A DNA stretch of 64,000 nucleotides from Serratia symbiotica. Its GTDB lineage: Bacteria > Pseudomonadota > Gammaproteobacteria > Enterobacterales > Enterobacteriaceae. The position numbers were made by a program, and so were the translations under genes. Location of the stretch: assembly GCF_000821185.2 (NCBI RefSeq), contig NZ_CP050855.1, positions 62,001 through 126,000 on the forward strand, written 5' to 3'. This document shows, in pieces, positions 16,810 through 26,587 of this stretch (position 1 is the first letter of the stretch; each line of letters begins with the position of its first letter). Below the pieces are notes generated by a model. That model saw only the letters and a list, made by a program, of their open reading frames with translations, did not search any database and was not told where the DNA came from.

Positions 16810-17888
16810 ACTAGCTGACTCCGCGCGGCTGCAATCACCGCGTCTATAGGAATAAGGTCAAGATAACGTTCTTTGGTGTTGGTGTTGATGGTGTCTGGAT
16901 CGGGCAACTCGCCAAAGTCTCCAGCCCAAATCACATGGCCGATAACTTGCCATGGCCTCCATAAGATCAGTTTTGATGGGCCGAACAGCGCGATGCACGG
17001 CGTTTTTAACGCAGCAGCCATGTGCATTGGCACTGAGTCCACGCCGACAAACAGTTTTGCATGGTCGATCAGAGCAGCCAATTGGCGCAGCGTCAACTGC
17101 CCGGCCAGTGAAATCACACTCTGCGGCAAGCAAAGTGCCAGAATGCGCTCCACCATGGCTTTTTCCCGGGAGTCTGGGCCGGAGGTGATCACCAATTGGT
17201 GACCATTGGCCTGCAATGCGCAAAGGGTGGCTGCCATCTTTTCTTCACTCCAGCATTTGAAGAACCAGCGCGAGGTAGGCTGCACCACGATGTAACCACC
17301 GGTCACGCCCTGCTGCTGCAACAGCCGCTCACTGGCTTGCCAATCCTGCGCTTCATAGCTCATCGTTACCCGTTGGCTGAGTGCCGGTAGGTTTAGGGGA
17401 GCCAACAGCGATAAATTCTGTTCAACGGTATGCTGGTGAGCGTGATCGCTCACCGGCACTAGCCGGGTGTGGCAGTGGTGCCAAACAAAGCCACGACGTT
17501 TAGGAAAGTCGAAGCCCAGCCGGATAGGTGCGCCAGTCAGGCGCGTGAGGATGGCGCTGCGCCACTGATCGGCCAGATTGACCACCAGATCGTAGCGCTG
17601 TGCCTTAAGCTGGCGCAGCAGGCTCAGTTCATGGCGCAGATGCGTCAGGGTTCCTTGTTTTTTCCACTGACGGTCAATGGCGAAAATATTCGACAGTGCT
17701 GGATTACTCGCCAGCATCTCATGGGTTTCCTGATACAGCAGTACATCGATCTGTGCCTGCGGGTAGTTTTGTCGCAGGCTGCTGATGACTGGCGTGATCA
17801 GCAACATATCGCCATGGTGGCGCAGTTTAACGATCAGAATACGCTGTACGGGTAGATTAGAAATTAAGGCCGGCGCGTCGTTCATCAT
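16806..17888 (-). CDS. waaQ: LPS core heptosyltransferase III
   Basis: WaaQ adds a branch heptose to heptose II of the inner core. The 360-residue family 9 protein begins with a short leader then RILIVKLRHHGDMLLITPVISSLRQNYPQAQID. Conserved parts include DLVVNLADQWRSAILTRL, VVQPTSRWFFKCW and the C-terminal nucleotide-sugar site LFVGVDSVPMHMAAALKTPCIALFGPS. It is the first gene of the waaQ-wabG-wabH run and is divergent from the wabN-like gene, with a ~200-base spacer that should hold both promoters. Confidence 0.9.
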   Translation of the reverse strand: MMNDAPALISNLPVQRILIVKLRHHGDMLLITPVISSLRQNYPQAQIDVLLYQETHEMLASNPALSNIFAIDRQWKKQGTLTHLRHELSLLRQLKAQRYDLVVNLADQWRSAILTRLTGAPIRLGFDFPKRRGFVWHHCHTRLVPVSDHAHQHTVEQNLSLLAPLNLPALSQRVTMSYEAQDWQASERLLQQQGVTGGYIVVQPTSRWFFKCWSEEKMAATLCALQANGHQLVITSGPDSREKAMVERILALCLPQSVISLAGQLTLRQLAALIDHAKLFVGVDSVPMHMAAALKTPCIALFGPSKLILWRPWQVIGHVIWAGDFGELPDPDTINTNTKERYLDLIPIDAVIAAARSQLV

Positions 17889-18090
17889 CAGTCGCTTTCA
17901 GGGAAACCAGTCTGTGATTCTAAATGACCCGATCGCCTGTGGCTACTGTTGCTCCGCTTTGCTTTCTTATCGGGAAGGGGGACGAATGCCCCTCAACGTT
18001 GTTCAAATCCGGTAATAAAGTCATTTGCATTTGCCCTAGCGCAACGGCCTACGTAGTATAATGCATTCTGTTGATCTCAGGTCGATATTC

Positions 18091-19047
18091 ATGGCTAAAC
18101 CGGCGTTTCTCATTACTATTGATACCGAAGGCGATAATCTGTGGCAAAACCACGATCGTATTTCCACCGAAAATACGCGTTTCTTGCCACGTTTTCAGGC
18201 GCTTTGTGAGAAATACGCCTTCAAGCCAGTTTATCTCACCAACTATGAAATGGCATTGGATCCGGCCTATGTTGAGTTCGCCCGCGATGTGATCGCGCGC
18301 GGTGCTGGCGAGATAGGGATGCACCTACATGCTTGGAACAGCCCGCCACTGGCTCCGCTGACCGACGATGATTGGCGTCATAAGCCGTATCTGATCGAAT
18401 ATCCTGCCGATCAGGTTCGTGCCAAAGTCGATCATATGACCAAGCTACTGGAGGACACTTTCCAAACAAAGATGCTCAGCCACCGCGCTGGCCGATGGGC
18501 CTTCAACGAATACTATGCATCGCTGCTGCTGGAATACGGCTATCAGGTAGACTGTTCAGTTACACCACGGGTTAACTGGCAGCTCTCGCCGGGCAACCCG
18601 CAGGGGGATGGCGGCACGGACTACCGCCATTTTCCATCGCAGGCTTACTTTATTGATCCGCAAAATATCGCCAAGCCGGGTACTTCGACATTATTAGAGG
18701 TGCCAATGAGCATTCAGTACAAGCATTCGGCGCTGATGAACATCTTCAAACAAGGCTATGATAGGCTGCGGGGCAAGCAGCGTTCACCATCGGTGCACTG
18801 GCTGCGGCCCAGTGGCAACAACCTGCACCAGATGAAAAAGGTGGTTGAGGTATTATTGGCACAGGGGCATGATTACCTGGAGTTTATGCTGCATTCCTCC
18901 GAGTTTATGCCCGGCGGTAGCCCGACATTTAAAACCGAACAGGATATTGAAGGGCTGTACCGCGATCTGGAACAGCTGTTTGACTGGTTGCGCCAGCGTA
19001 CAGTTGGCATGACGCTGGCTGAGTATTATCAGAGAAAAAAGATCTGA
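18091..19047 (+). CDS. wabN: Polysaccharide deacetylase, WabN-like
   Basis: The start is the ATG at 18091 (MAKPAFLITIDTEGDNLWQ) with AGG nine bases upstream; an ATG at 18061 has no RBS. The 318-residue product has the NodB-type deacetylase signs: TIDTEGDN (first Asp/metal region), GAGEIGMHLHAW (the His pair) and HRAGRWAFNEYYASLLLEYGYQVDCSV. In Klebsiella and Serratia WabN deacetylates the core GlcNAc so that glucosamine remains for further extension. The match is by function, location and memory of the family. It shares an operon with the next gene, six bases downstream. Confidence 0.75.
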   Translation: MAKPAFLITIDTEGDNLWQNHDRISTENTRFLPRFQALCEKYAFKPVYLTNYEMALDPAYVEFARDVIARGAGEIGMHLHAWNSPPLAPLTDDDWRHKPYLIEYPADQVRAKVDHMTKLLEDTFQTKMLSHRAGRWAFNEYYASLLLEYGYQVDCSVTPRVNWQLSPGNPQGDGGTDYRHFPSQAYFIDPQNIAKPGTSTLLEVPMSIQYKHSALMNIFKQGYDRLRGKQRSPSVHWLRPSGNNLHQMKKVVEVLLAQGHDYLEFMLHSSEFMPGGSPTFKTEQDIEGLYRDLEQLFDWLRQRTVGMTLAEYYQRKKI

Positions 19048-19053
19048 GCATCG

Positions 19054-20136
19054 ATGAAAAAAAGTAAGATTGATACCGTTAATCGTTTCCTGCATTTCTA
19101 CACCAGATTTTTTGGGAACTTAAAAGATGTAAATAGCCTGAATGCTGAGCGGGACTTTGGCAGCATTGTTATTTACTCCAGCACGGCGCTTGGCGACCTG
19201 ATGTTTAATACGCCAGCTATCCATGCGTTAAAAAAACGCTACCCCAATGCGAAATTTACCCTGGTCTCCAGCGATAAAAACCGTCATTTGGTCATGGATA
19301 GCCGCTATTTTGACAAGGTGATCTATTGGGATAATAAAGTTAAGGATATTTTCAGCCTGGTTGCCCGCCTGCGGAAAATGAAACCTGAGCTGTCGGTGAT
19401 CCTGCACTCTTACATCCCTTATGATGTGCTCAGTGCGGTACTTTCTGGTAGTCAGTACATCATTCGTGACAACTACAGTTGCGACGGTGAGCATATGAAC
19501 CACTGGGTATATTGCCATCGGGGTCACTATGACGGGCATTTAATCCAGCGCAAGCTGGATCTGCTGAAAGTGATCGGCTGCGATAATCAAGATACCCACA
19601 TGCATATTCCCGTGCGCTTTAATTCCTTGCCAAGAATTGCGAATAAAACGCTGGTTGGTTTTCAGATGGGTGCCTCAGAAGCGCTGCGTTGCTGGCCCAA
19701 AGAGCGTTTTGTGTCCCTGGCTCGCAAACTGTTTTCGGCAGATGATCGCTACCATGTTGTGCTGATTGGCAGTGCCAAGGAAAAAGAGCTTGAGCGGCAA
19801 TTCCTGGCTGCGCTGTCCCCGGAAGAGCGGCAACGGGTTACCTGCCACATAGGCAAAACCACATTGCCTCAGTTGCTTGGCATTATCCAGCAGTTGGATG
19901 TACTGATTACCGGCGACACCGGGCCATTGCATCTTGCTGTTGCCCTACAGACGCGTACGGTCAGCCTATTTTATACGGCCAATCCTCAGCATACCGGGCC
20001 TTATCAAGATCCTGAATTGCACCGCATTATCTACATTGATCCTGACGATAACAAAACGTCGCTGGATATGGATTTCCCGTTAGAAGTTATTGCTGTAGAT
20101 AGGGTTTATCATTTATTGCGCGAAATCCTGTCCTGA
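19054..20136 (+). CDS. Family 9 glycosyltransferase (ADP-heptose:LPS heptosyltransferase-like)
   Basis: This 360-residue protein has a charged N-terminal leader (MKKSKIDTVNRFLHFYTRFFG), then the Rossmann start IVIYSSTALGDLMFNTPAIHALKKRYP. The donor domain shows VGFQMGASEALRCWPKERFVSLARKL and the signature DVLITGDTGPLHLAVALQTRTVSLF, with the conserved Asp and His. It follows the WabN-like deacetylase by six bases, so it is likely the transferase that works next on the outer core. I cannot say which residue it adds. Confidence 0.8.
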   Translation: MKKSKIDTVNRFLHFYTRFFGNLKDVNSLNAERDFGSIVIYSSTALGDLMFNTPAIHALKKRYPNAKFTLVSSDKNRHLVMDSRYFDKVIYWDNKVKDIFSLVARLRKMKPELSVILHSYIPYDVLSAVLSGSQYIIRDNYSCDGEHMNHWVYCHRGHYDGHLIQRKLDLLKVIGCDNQDTHMHIPVRFNSLPRIANKTLVGFQMGASEALRCWPKERFVSLARKLFSADDRYHVVLIGSAKEKELERQFLAALSPEERQRVTCHIGKTTLPQLLGIIQQLDVLITGDTGPLHLAVALQTRTVSLFYTANPQHTGPYQDPELHRIIYIDPDDNKTSLDMDFPLEVIAVDRVYHLLREILS

Positions 20137-20179
20137 TTTTTCTGCGGTACCGGGGAAGTGCCTGACACCGCAGAGCCGA

Positions 20180-21421
20180 TCAGTACGATCTTTTCAATAG
20201 CGGCAGTGACAGCGCCAATGAAGTGACAACCACCAGCGCAGTATTGCTTTGTATCAACACCACGTCTGTAAACCCAAATACGATTACCGGGCAAATAACG
20301 AACAATGTGCCGCTGTTTTCGAACGCGTTTTTCCTGTTAAGTGAGAAATACAGGCAGAATAAGTAGAAGCACAGCAATGAAAACAGGCCAAACATGCCCT
20401 GCAGGGACAAGGTTTCCAGCATGTCATTGTGCAAGTGGTAGGCCACGTTTCGCATCGCTTCCAGATTGCCCCGTTCATGTTGACGGATATACTCCTCTAC
20501 TTTTTGATAGCGCTTATCCGTGCTCTGCCCCAAAAGATTAAACTGAGAACTATACCAACCGGATTTCCAGATGGAGAGGCGGGCGCCTACCGAGGTGTCG
20601 TTATTGGTGTGATATTCCGCAATATCCGTTTGGATTTGGGATATGCGATCCCAAGAAAAATACAGTACTGTGGCCGCACCGGTAAAAATAATCACTGTGA
20701 ACAAAGCCTGTATCTTTTTATTTACGTCACGGTAGTAGGCTAGGAAAAAGGCCAGATACAGTACTGGAGTAAGAAATATCGCGGCCCGGGTTTCTGTCAA
20801 CAGCACCATTATCATACTGGCCAAGAAAGTGCCGAGGAACATCAGTAAAGATAGTACAGACGACTGAAAACATTTACGGATCAGGATGATGGAGATCATG
20901 GAGATAAATACGGCCAAATAGGCACCTGTGGTGGCGGCGTCAGTGGTCCATTTGACTCTCGGCTCCAACTCGGTACGGGAAAGGTAACCCAACCACAGCG
21001 CCATGATGAGACCAATAAAAAGGGCTGCGATGCTTACTTTTAGTACGTTTTTGTTGAGCATCCTGCGACATTGATAAAAATAAAACAGTACGAAGGCGGC
21101 GAGCAGAAAGCGTTTACCTACGGTATGGTAGTTATCTCTAATGTCGATGAAATCTGTATTTTTGAATAACTCAGCCCAAATTAATTTACTCGCTGAAAAA
21201 AATATCAGTGAAATGCAAAGCAACATTAGTGGCTTATCGGAAACCAATATTTTTGGGTTTTTATATGCGTTGAGTATGATATAAGTAACGGCAACATAAC
21301 TGACCAGATAAAAAATCTTCTCCGGGTAACCTTTTACCAGTAAATCGAGAGAGACCGAGCAAGCCAATGCAAAAAAGCAAAGATTAAAAATAATGGCGTT
21401 GTTACGTGTTTCTTTCAGCAC
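20180..21421 (-). CDS. waaL: O-antigen ligase
   Basis: WaaL moves O antigen from undecaprenyl diphosphate to the lipid A-core in the periplasm. The 413-residue protein has about 10-12 hydrophobic segments (for example the start IIFNLCFFALACSVSLDLLV, LAVFISMISIILI and LLMFLGTFLASMIMVLL). The long periplasmic loop includes RAAIFLTPV upstream and the conserved His near AYHLHNDMLETLSLQGMFGL, the ligase-family signature. Codon and base composition are AT-richer than in waaC-hldD, common for this variable part of the locus. It ends just before the opposed heptosyltransferase-like gene. Confidence 0.88.
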   Translation of the reverse strand: MLKETRNNAIIFNLCFFALACSVSLDLLVKGYPEKIFYLVSYVAVTYIILNAYKNPKILVSDKPLMLLCISLIFFSASKLIWAELFKNTDFIDIRDNYHTVGKRFLLAAFVLFYFYQCRRMLNKNVLKVSIAALFIGLIMALWLGYLSRTELEPRVKWTTDAATTGAYLAVFISMISIILIRKCFQSSVLSLLMFLGTFLASMIMVLLTETRAAIFLTPVLYLAFFLAYYRDVNKKIQALFTVIIFTGAATVLYFSWDRISQIQTDIAEYHTNNDTSVGARLSIWKSGWYSSQFNLLGQSTDKRYQKVEEYIRQHERGNLEAMRNVAYHLHNDMLETLSLQGMFGLFSLLCFYLFCLYFSLNRKNAFENSGTLFVICPVIVFGFTDVVLIQSNTALVVVTSLALSLPLLKRSY

Positions 21422-21430
21422 GTTGCTTCC

Positions 21431-22450
21431 TCACTTACCATAGCGAAATTTGAAATAGGACAAATACCAGTGCAGACTGGACAGGTATTTTTTCTCACGG
21501 AACATTAACTTATACATCTTCTTTGCCTGTCCATCATTTTTAGGTATATCAAAATGATGGGATGACCATGGAGAATTAAGATAAATATTCGTATAAAACT
21601 GGGTGCCTGCCTGCTTGTTCCATTTTTGCCACGGCTTATCTGCACCGGCATAGTGCAAAAATACGGTGTCAACGGATGGCAGGACTTTATAATCGGCTTC
21701 TTGGTGGCCAAGCATAAATATAGAGTTGTATTTTTTTTCAACAAACCTGACCTTGCCCTCAAGGATGATATTCAGGGCATCCTGATCCATATATTTAAAT
21801 TTATGACCTTGCGATTCTAATATCGAAATTGTCTTATCGCTGATATTTTCTTGCAACCACCGTTGCACGTTAATCAGCAGCATGCCTGAATTGAAATAGT
21901 TAGAGCCTTGCAAACCGATATTTGCAGCCAGCGTTGGTGCCAAATGTTCCCCTTCGCTGACAACCAGGGCAATATCTGTATATGCCGATCTGCTGTTGTA
22001 AAAATCAGTGAAGGCGTTCAAACAAACAATATCGGCGTCCAGATACAGTAGGGTCGCTTCACGCTCGAGCAGATAAGGGGCCAGTAGGCGATAATAAATC
22101 GCTTTACTGAAAAGTTCAGTCGAAGGCAGCTTGGCGAAGAGCTGCTCGGGAAGCTGATGAACATGAATGCTGTGTACGGTCCCGGCGATGAGGGCACGTA
22201 AACCGTCAGCCATGTCAGATACCTCTTCAGAGGTTATCAAATGGAAATGAACCTGGCCCTCATCGATATGGTCGATCAACGAGCGGATGGTGATGCAGGC
22301 ATGACGGATAAAATTACCGTCCACGCCAAACGCAACGTGATAATGTTGCTGCTCATGCTGGTTATCACTACCCTGATATAGGGTTTCTTTAATCGCCCCC
22401 CTAATACTCTGTAATTGTTGGGGCAGATTGCTGTTCAGGTTATTTTCCAT
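21431..22450 (-). CDS. Family 8 glycosyltransferase of the LPS core
   Basis: The start is the ATG at 22448-22450 (MENNLNSNLPQQLQSIRG), overlapping the end of the upstream gene by 16 bases; 339 residues result. The family 8 fold shows HVAFGVDGNFIRHACITIRSLI, the DxD metal site in LLYLDADIVCLN at about residue 146, GSNYFNSGMLLINVQRW and the DQDALN motif. Related enzymes (WaaJ/WaaO type) add glucose or galactose to the outer core. I cannot name the sugar. It lies between waaL and a family 2 transferase gene. Confidence 0.85.
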   Translation of the reverse strand: MENNLNSNLPQQLQSIRGAIKETLYQGSDNQHEQQHYHVAFGVDGNFIRHACITIRSLIDHIDEGQVHFHLITSEEVSDMADGLRALIAGTVHSIHVHQLPEQLFAKLPSTELFSKAIYYRLLAPYLLEREATLLYLDADIVCLNAFTDFYNSRSAYTDIALVVSEGEHLAPTLAANIGLQGSNYFNSGMLLINVQRWLQENISDKTISILESQGHKFKYMDQDALNIILEGKVRFVEKKYNSIFMLGHQEADYKVLPSVDTVFLHYAGADKPWQKWNKQAGTQFYTNIYLNSPWSSHHFDIPKNDGQAKKMYKLMFREKKYLSSLHWYLSYFKFRYGK

Positions 22451-23367
22451 TTTTTTATCTTGAGATATTTCTTCTTGAAACTCAGGCGAATAGCGGGATC
22501 CAGCAAAAAAGAAATCGAACTTATTTCTTTGATTCTTTTGATTACCTTTTGACGGCTGGGCGTGTTGTCCATGTTTCGGCCATAGCGCTGGAATATATTG
22601 ATCCAATGGCAGGCGATAAGATTGGCATATTGATAACCAAACACGCGTTCCATCTCTTCCGTCGCCTCGACCAGCAGTTCTACTTTCTCGCTATCAACTC
22701 GGCTCGACAGGCTGTTGCCATGTTTGAAATAGAGATAGGGGCTGCTGCGAGAAAAGACGATGTGCTGACAATGGCTCAATATTGTCGGGAAAAGATAGGC
22801 GTCCTCATAACAGCGGAATGGCGGAAAAGGATGTGCCAGCAGCAGTTCCCGTTTAACGAACTGACCGATGAAATGAGCCTGCATGTCCTTATGGATCAGG
22901 AACTTTTTTATCGCCTGCGGCTGTGACAACGGCTGCGGTTGCAGGCCCGTCCATGAGATATCCAGATCGCTGTCGCCATGCTCTTCGTTAAGTCTGGTAA
23001 GCAGCAATTCCGGTTGTGAAGCTGCCAAAAACTGCACGACATCGCACAGAGCGCCGGCTAAAAGCCAATCATCGCCATCTACCATGGTGACATAGTCGCC
23101 TGAACATTGCTGGACGCCAAAGTTCCTGACCTTACCGATATTACGAAAATCGACCTGAAATAGACGTGTGTGGTGTGCATGACGCTCGGCAAATTGCTGC
23201 AATATTTCCGCCGTGCGATCGACAGAAGCGTCGCTAATCAGAATTATTTCATAGCCTTCGTTCAGGCCGGCAAGCGAGCTGAGCAAAGTGGCCAGTGTCT
23301 TGTCCAGATAGGCTTCGCAATTATGCGCCGTCAGGACAATGCTGAGTATCTTCCGATCCACCATCAT
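22435..23367 (-). CDS. Family 2 glycosyltransferase of the LPS locus
   Basis: This 310-residue GT-A protein begins MMVDRKILSIVLTAHNCEAYLDKTLATLLSSL, followed by IILISDASVDRTAEIL (nucleotide binding) and GDYVTMVDGDDWLLAGAL (DxD-type metal site, about residue 98). The C-terminal third is basic and helical (FKKKYLKIKKWKIT). It is co-transcribed with the family 8 gene (16-base overlap) downstream of waaC. Its acceptor is unknown; it could extend the outer core. Confidence 0.82.
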   Translation of the reverse strand: MMVDRKILSIVLTAHNCEAYLDKTLATLLSSLAGLNEGYEIILISDASVDRTAEILQQFAERHAHHTRLFQVDFRNIGKVRNFGVQQCSGDYVTMVDGDDWLLAGALCDVVQFLAASQPELLLTRLNEEHGDSDLDISWTGLQPQPLSQPQAIKKFLIHKDMQAHFIGQFVKRELLLAHPFPPFRCYEDAYLFPTILSHCQHIVFSRSSPYLYFKHGNSLSSRVDSEKVELLVEATEEMERVFGYQYANLIACHWINIFQRYGRNMDNTPSRQKVIKRIKEISSISFLLDPAIRLSFKKKYLKIKKWKIT

Positions 23368-23402
23368 TAATATTCCAAGTCAAGAAAATAAGCTTACAAT
23401 GC

Positions 23403-24365
23403 TTACTGTTGCTGTAATAGGCCATAAACCTGTTGTGCGCTGATATCCGCCATTTTGTTACCTGCCAGCGGCAGGCAGGCGTACTGATTCTGCCCATAAC
23501 CGCCAATTAGCCCAGGATCTGTCGGGCCAAACAGCGTGATATTCGACTTATTAAGCGCGGCGGCAAGGTGGCTCAGCCCGGTATCTACTGAGACCACGCT
23601 TTTAGCACCAGCCAATACCTCGGCCACCTGTTGCAGGCTGAGCTGTGGCAGCACCTCGACATGCGCAAAACCTTCTGCCAGCCGCAGTGCGCGTAGGCGC
23701 TCATGCTCCGCGCCCCACGGCAGTTTGATCCTCAGCCCGTTGTTTGCCGCCAGCTTAATCAGCTCGCGCCAGTTTTGTTCCGGCCAGTGTTTATCGTCTC
23801 GCGTGGTTGCATGCAGAAACACCAGATACTGATCGGCATCGGCTGGCGGCTGGCTGAGAAATCGCCCAGCGATGGCGTAATCGCCGTAGCTGCCCGGCTG
23901 GTCGTAACCCAGGCTTTTGGCAAACAGTTGGCGTGTGCGTTCTACCGCGTGCTGCTGCTTGCTGATCTCATGCCGATGATTATAGAACCAACTGGCGAAG
24001 GGTTCGCGTGCACTCTTGCAGCCCTGGCCATGTTTACAGCCTTTAGCAAGGCGAGTGATCAACGCCGCGCTTTTAATCAGCCCCTGTGCATCGATCACCA
24101 CGTCATAGCTGCGTTGCTGCACCGTGCGTTTGAAATCGCCGCGCTGCTGGCGCGTTACGCGACCAAACCAGTTTTTACGCCAACGGCGGATAGCCACTGG
24201 GATCACGCGATCGACAGCCGGATGCCAGGTGGGGATTTGACGGAAGCCTTCCTCCACCACCCAGTCGAAACGGATGCCCGGAATGGCTTGCATGGCATCG
24301 CTCAGTGCGGGAAGTGTGTGGAGTATGTCCCCCATCGAGGAAGTTTTAACAATCAACACCTGCAT
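23403..24365 (-). CDS. waaC: LPS heptosyltransferase I
   Basis: WaaC adds the first heptose to Kdo. The 320-residue protein begins MQVLIVKTSSMGDILHTLPALSDA, the exact start pattern of WaaC. It contains VIDAQGLIKSAALI, YLVFLHATTRDDKHWPEQNWRELI and KSVVSVDTGLSHLAAALNKSNITLFGPTDPGLIGGYG. It lies two bases from the end of waaF, in the order hldD-waaF-waaC. Confidence 0.97.
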   Translation of the reverse strand: MQVLIVKTSSMGDILHTLPALSDAMQAIPGIRFDWVVEEGFRQIPTWHPAVDRVIPVAIRRWRKNWFGRVTRQQRGDFKRTVQQRSYDVVIDAQGLIKSAALITRLAKGCKHGQGCKSAREPFASWFYNHRHEISKQQHAVERTRQLFAKSLGYDQPGSYGDYAIAGRFLSQPPADADQYLVFLHATTRDDKHWPEQNWRELIKLAANNGLRIKLPWGAEHERLRALRLAEGFAHVEVLPQLSLQQVAEVLAGAKSVVSVDTGLSHLAAALNKSNITLFGPTDPGLIGGYGQNQYACLPLAGNKMADISAQQVYGLLQQQ

Positions 24366-24367
24366 GG

Positions 24368-25414
24368 TTATTCCTCGCTGGCAGCCAGTAACGGCGTCAG
24401 CGCTTCCAACACCTGCTGTGGCTGAATATCGATCAGGCTTTGGTGATACCCCTGATCGGCATCGCCTTTACGCACCTTGTGGTAGCCGCTGATTAAACGG
24501 ATCACCTTAGCCTTATCGGATAACGGTGGCGTAAAGTCTGGGCTGCTCGGACCGTATAGGGCTATCAGTGGTTTATTCAATGCAGCGGTAATGTGCATCA
24601 AACCGGAATCGTTGCTGACTATCGCCTGGCAGGAGGCGATCAAAATTACTGCCTGCTCCAACTGGGTTTTCCCGGCCAGATTGATGCAACAATCGCGGGC
24701 ATTTGCCTGCAATGCCGTGCGGATTTGCTCGCCGGCTGCGTAGTCTTTTGCCGAGCCGAACAGCGCAATTTGATAGCCCTGCTCGATCAACCTCTGTGCC
24801 AATGTGGCATAGTGATAGTGCGGCCAACGTTTTGCCGGGCCAAACTCTGCCCCTGGGCAAAAGCCGATCATTGGCCGATGATCGGTCAAATTGAACGCGG
24901 TAGTGGTCTTGGCGATCTCTTCTTCGCTGACCTGTAGCTGCGGCCACAACAGTGGTTGAGGCAGATCGTCAGCGCAATGAATGCGCCCTTTGTCATAAGC
25001 CAACGCCACATAGCGCTGCACCATCAACGGGAAGGCGGCTTTATCAAGCACGCGGATATCATTCAGCAGACCGTAACGTATTTCACCGCGCCAACCGGTA
25101 CGCTGTGGCACATTGGCGAAAAACGGCACCAACGCGGATTTGAACGAATTGGGCAACACATAAGCATGATCATACTGGTTTGCGCGTAGGGCATGGCCGA
25201 GACGCCAACGTTCGCCGATGGCCAAAGTACCGTGACCCAGCGGCATCGGTAGCGCCTGATGAACTTCCGGCATACGCGTCAGCAATGGGCGACACCAGGC
25301 TGCCGCCATCACATCGATTTCCGCAGACGGATATTCGGCCTTCAGGGTACGATAGAGACTCTGCGACATCATCATGTCGCCAACCCATGACGGGCCGATA
25401 ACCAGTATTTTCAT
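24368..25414 (-). CDS. waaF: LPS heptosyltransferase II
   Basis: WaaF adds the second inner-core heptose. The 348-residue product begins MKILVIGPSWVGDMMMSQSLYRTLK and shows RTGWRGEIRYGLLNDIR, GFCPGAEFGPAKRWP and QAIVSNDSGLMHITAALNKPLIALYGPSSPDFTPPLS, all typical. It follows hldD by six bases and precedes waaC by two, so the three form one operon. Confidence 0.98.
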   Translation of the reverse strand: MKILVIGPSWVGDMMMSQSLYRTLKAEYPSAEIDVMAAAWCRPLLTRMPEVHQALPMPLGHGTLAIGERWRLGHALRANQYDHAYVLPNSFKSALVPFFANVPQRTGWRGEIRYGLLNDIRVLDKAAFPLMVQRYVALAYDKGRIHCADDLPQPLLWPQLQVSEEEIAKTTTAFNLTDHRPMIGFCPGAEFGPAKRWPHYHYATLAQRLIEQGYQIALFGSAKDYAAGEQIRTALQANARDCCINLAGKTQLEQAVILIASCQAIVSNDSGLMHITAALNKPLIALYGPSSPDFTPPLSDKAKVIRLISGYHKVRKGDADQGYHQSLIDIQPQQVLEALTPLLAASEE

Positions 25415-25420
25415 ATTCCT

Positions 25421-26356
25421 TCAGCGTATAACGGTACGGTTCAACCAAGCCATGTACTCTTTCACCCCTTTAGCGACCGTTTTGAACGGCGCATCATAGC
25501 CAGCGGCGCGCAGCTTGGTGAGATCGGCCTGGGTGTATGCCTGATAGCGGCCCTTCAGCTTTTGCGGGAACTCAATGGATTCCACCTTGCCTTTTTGGTG
25601 AAAATCTATCACCGCATCGGCGACCGCTTGGAAGCTCTCCGCTTGCCCAGTGCCGCAGTTAAAGATGCCTGACTTGCCGTTTTCCCAGAACCACAGGTTG
25701 ACCGCTGCCACATCGCCAACATAGATAAAGTCACGCTTGAAATTTTCACTACCAGCGAACAGTTTTGGGTTTTCGCTACAGTTAATCTGGCTATTCAGAT
25801 GAAAAGCAACGCTCGCCATACTGCCTTTGTGGCCTTCGCGCGGGCCGTAGACGTTGAAATAACGGAAGCCGCAGATCGGCGAGTCCGCCTTAGGCAGGAT
25901 TTTACGTACGTACTGATCAAACAGAAACTTGGAGTAGCCGTAAACGTTCAACGGCTCTTCATATTGACGCTCTTCGATAAACGTTTCACAGGCACCATAG
26001 GTGGCAGCAGAGGAGGCGTATAGGAATGGGATCTCGCGATCCAGGCAGTAGTGCAGAATATCTTTGGAGTACTGATAGTTGTTATCCATCATGTACTTGC
26101 CATCCCATTCGGTGGTAGAGGAGCAGGCACCTTGGTGGAATATTGCCTTAATATCACCCAGATCGTCACCCGCCACGATGCTAGCGATAAAATCTTCTTT
26201 ATCGATATAGTCGGCGATATCAAGATCGACCAGGTTGACAAATTTGGTGCCGTCTTTCAGGTTATCCACCACCAAAATATCGCGGTATCCTTTGCCATTC
26301 AGTGCCTTAACGATATTGCTGCCAATCATGCCAGCACCGCCAGTGACGATAATCAT
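25421..26356 (-). CDS. hldD: ADP-L-glycero-D-manno-heptose 6-epimerase
   Basis: HldD makes the ADP-L-glycero-D-manno-heptose used by WaaC, WaaF and WaaQ. The start is the ATG at 26354-26356 ([19 protein letters not shown]); the frame upstream to 26488 is not coding. The 311-residue product has the Rossmann GGAGMIG motif, and the short-chain dehydrogenase catalytic Tyr and Lys in [16 protein letters not shown]. It ends [18 protein letters not shown]... and begins the hldD-waaF-waaC operon. Upstream, the 230 bases to yibQ hold no gene; kbl and tdh, found nearby in E. coli, are absent. Confidence 0.98.
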   Translation of the reverse strand: MIIVTGGAGMIGSNIVKALNGKGYRDILVVDNLKDGTKFVNLVDLDIADYIDKEDFIASIVAGDDLGDIKAIFHQGACSSTTEWDGKYMMDNNYQYSKDILHYCLDREIPFLYASSAATYGACETFIEERQYEEPLNVYGYSKFLFDQYVRKILPKADSPICGFRYFNVYGPREGHKGSMASVAFHLNSQINCSENPKLFAGSENFKRDFIYVGDVAAVNLWFWENGKSGIFNCGTGQAESFQAVADAVIDFHQKGKVESIEFPQKLKGRYQAYTQADLTKLRAAGYDAPFKTVAKGVKEYMAWLNRTVIR

Positions 26357-26587
26357 TGGGTAGCCTCTATTAATATTCCTGGTGAGGCACAGTGCCCCAC
26401 GTTTAATCATTGCCGCCCATAATAGCATTTCATACCGCTGCAAACAGCGGCAGGGCTTCGAATAATCCCGCCATGCTGATGACGCCAAAAGTTTGCCATC
26501 TCCTATTGGTTATTCAAAAAAACAACCCCTGGAAAGACATCTCTTACGGGTTATCAACACGCTGCAAGGCTGGAAATTTTGGCTTTT

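Noticed and set aside
20141..20174. Inverted repeat TCTGCGGT/ACCGCAGA as a terminator
   Set aside because: The loop is 18 bases long, and neither side has a U-run in the right place for the genes that end here.
24593..24937. Long plus-strand frames inside waaF, waaC, wabH and other minus-strand genes
   Set aside because: They are antisense to well-conserved genes, without RBS or recognisable domains, and reflect codon bias of the true strand.
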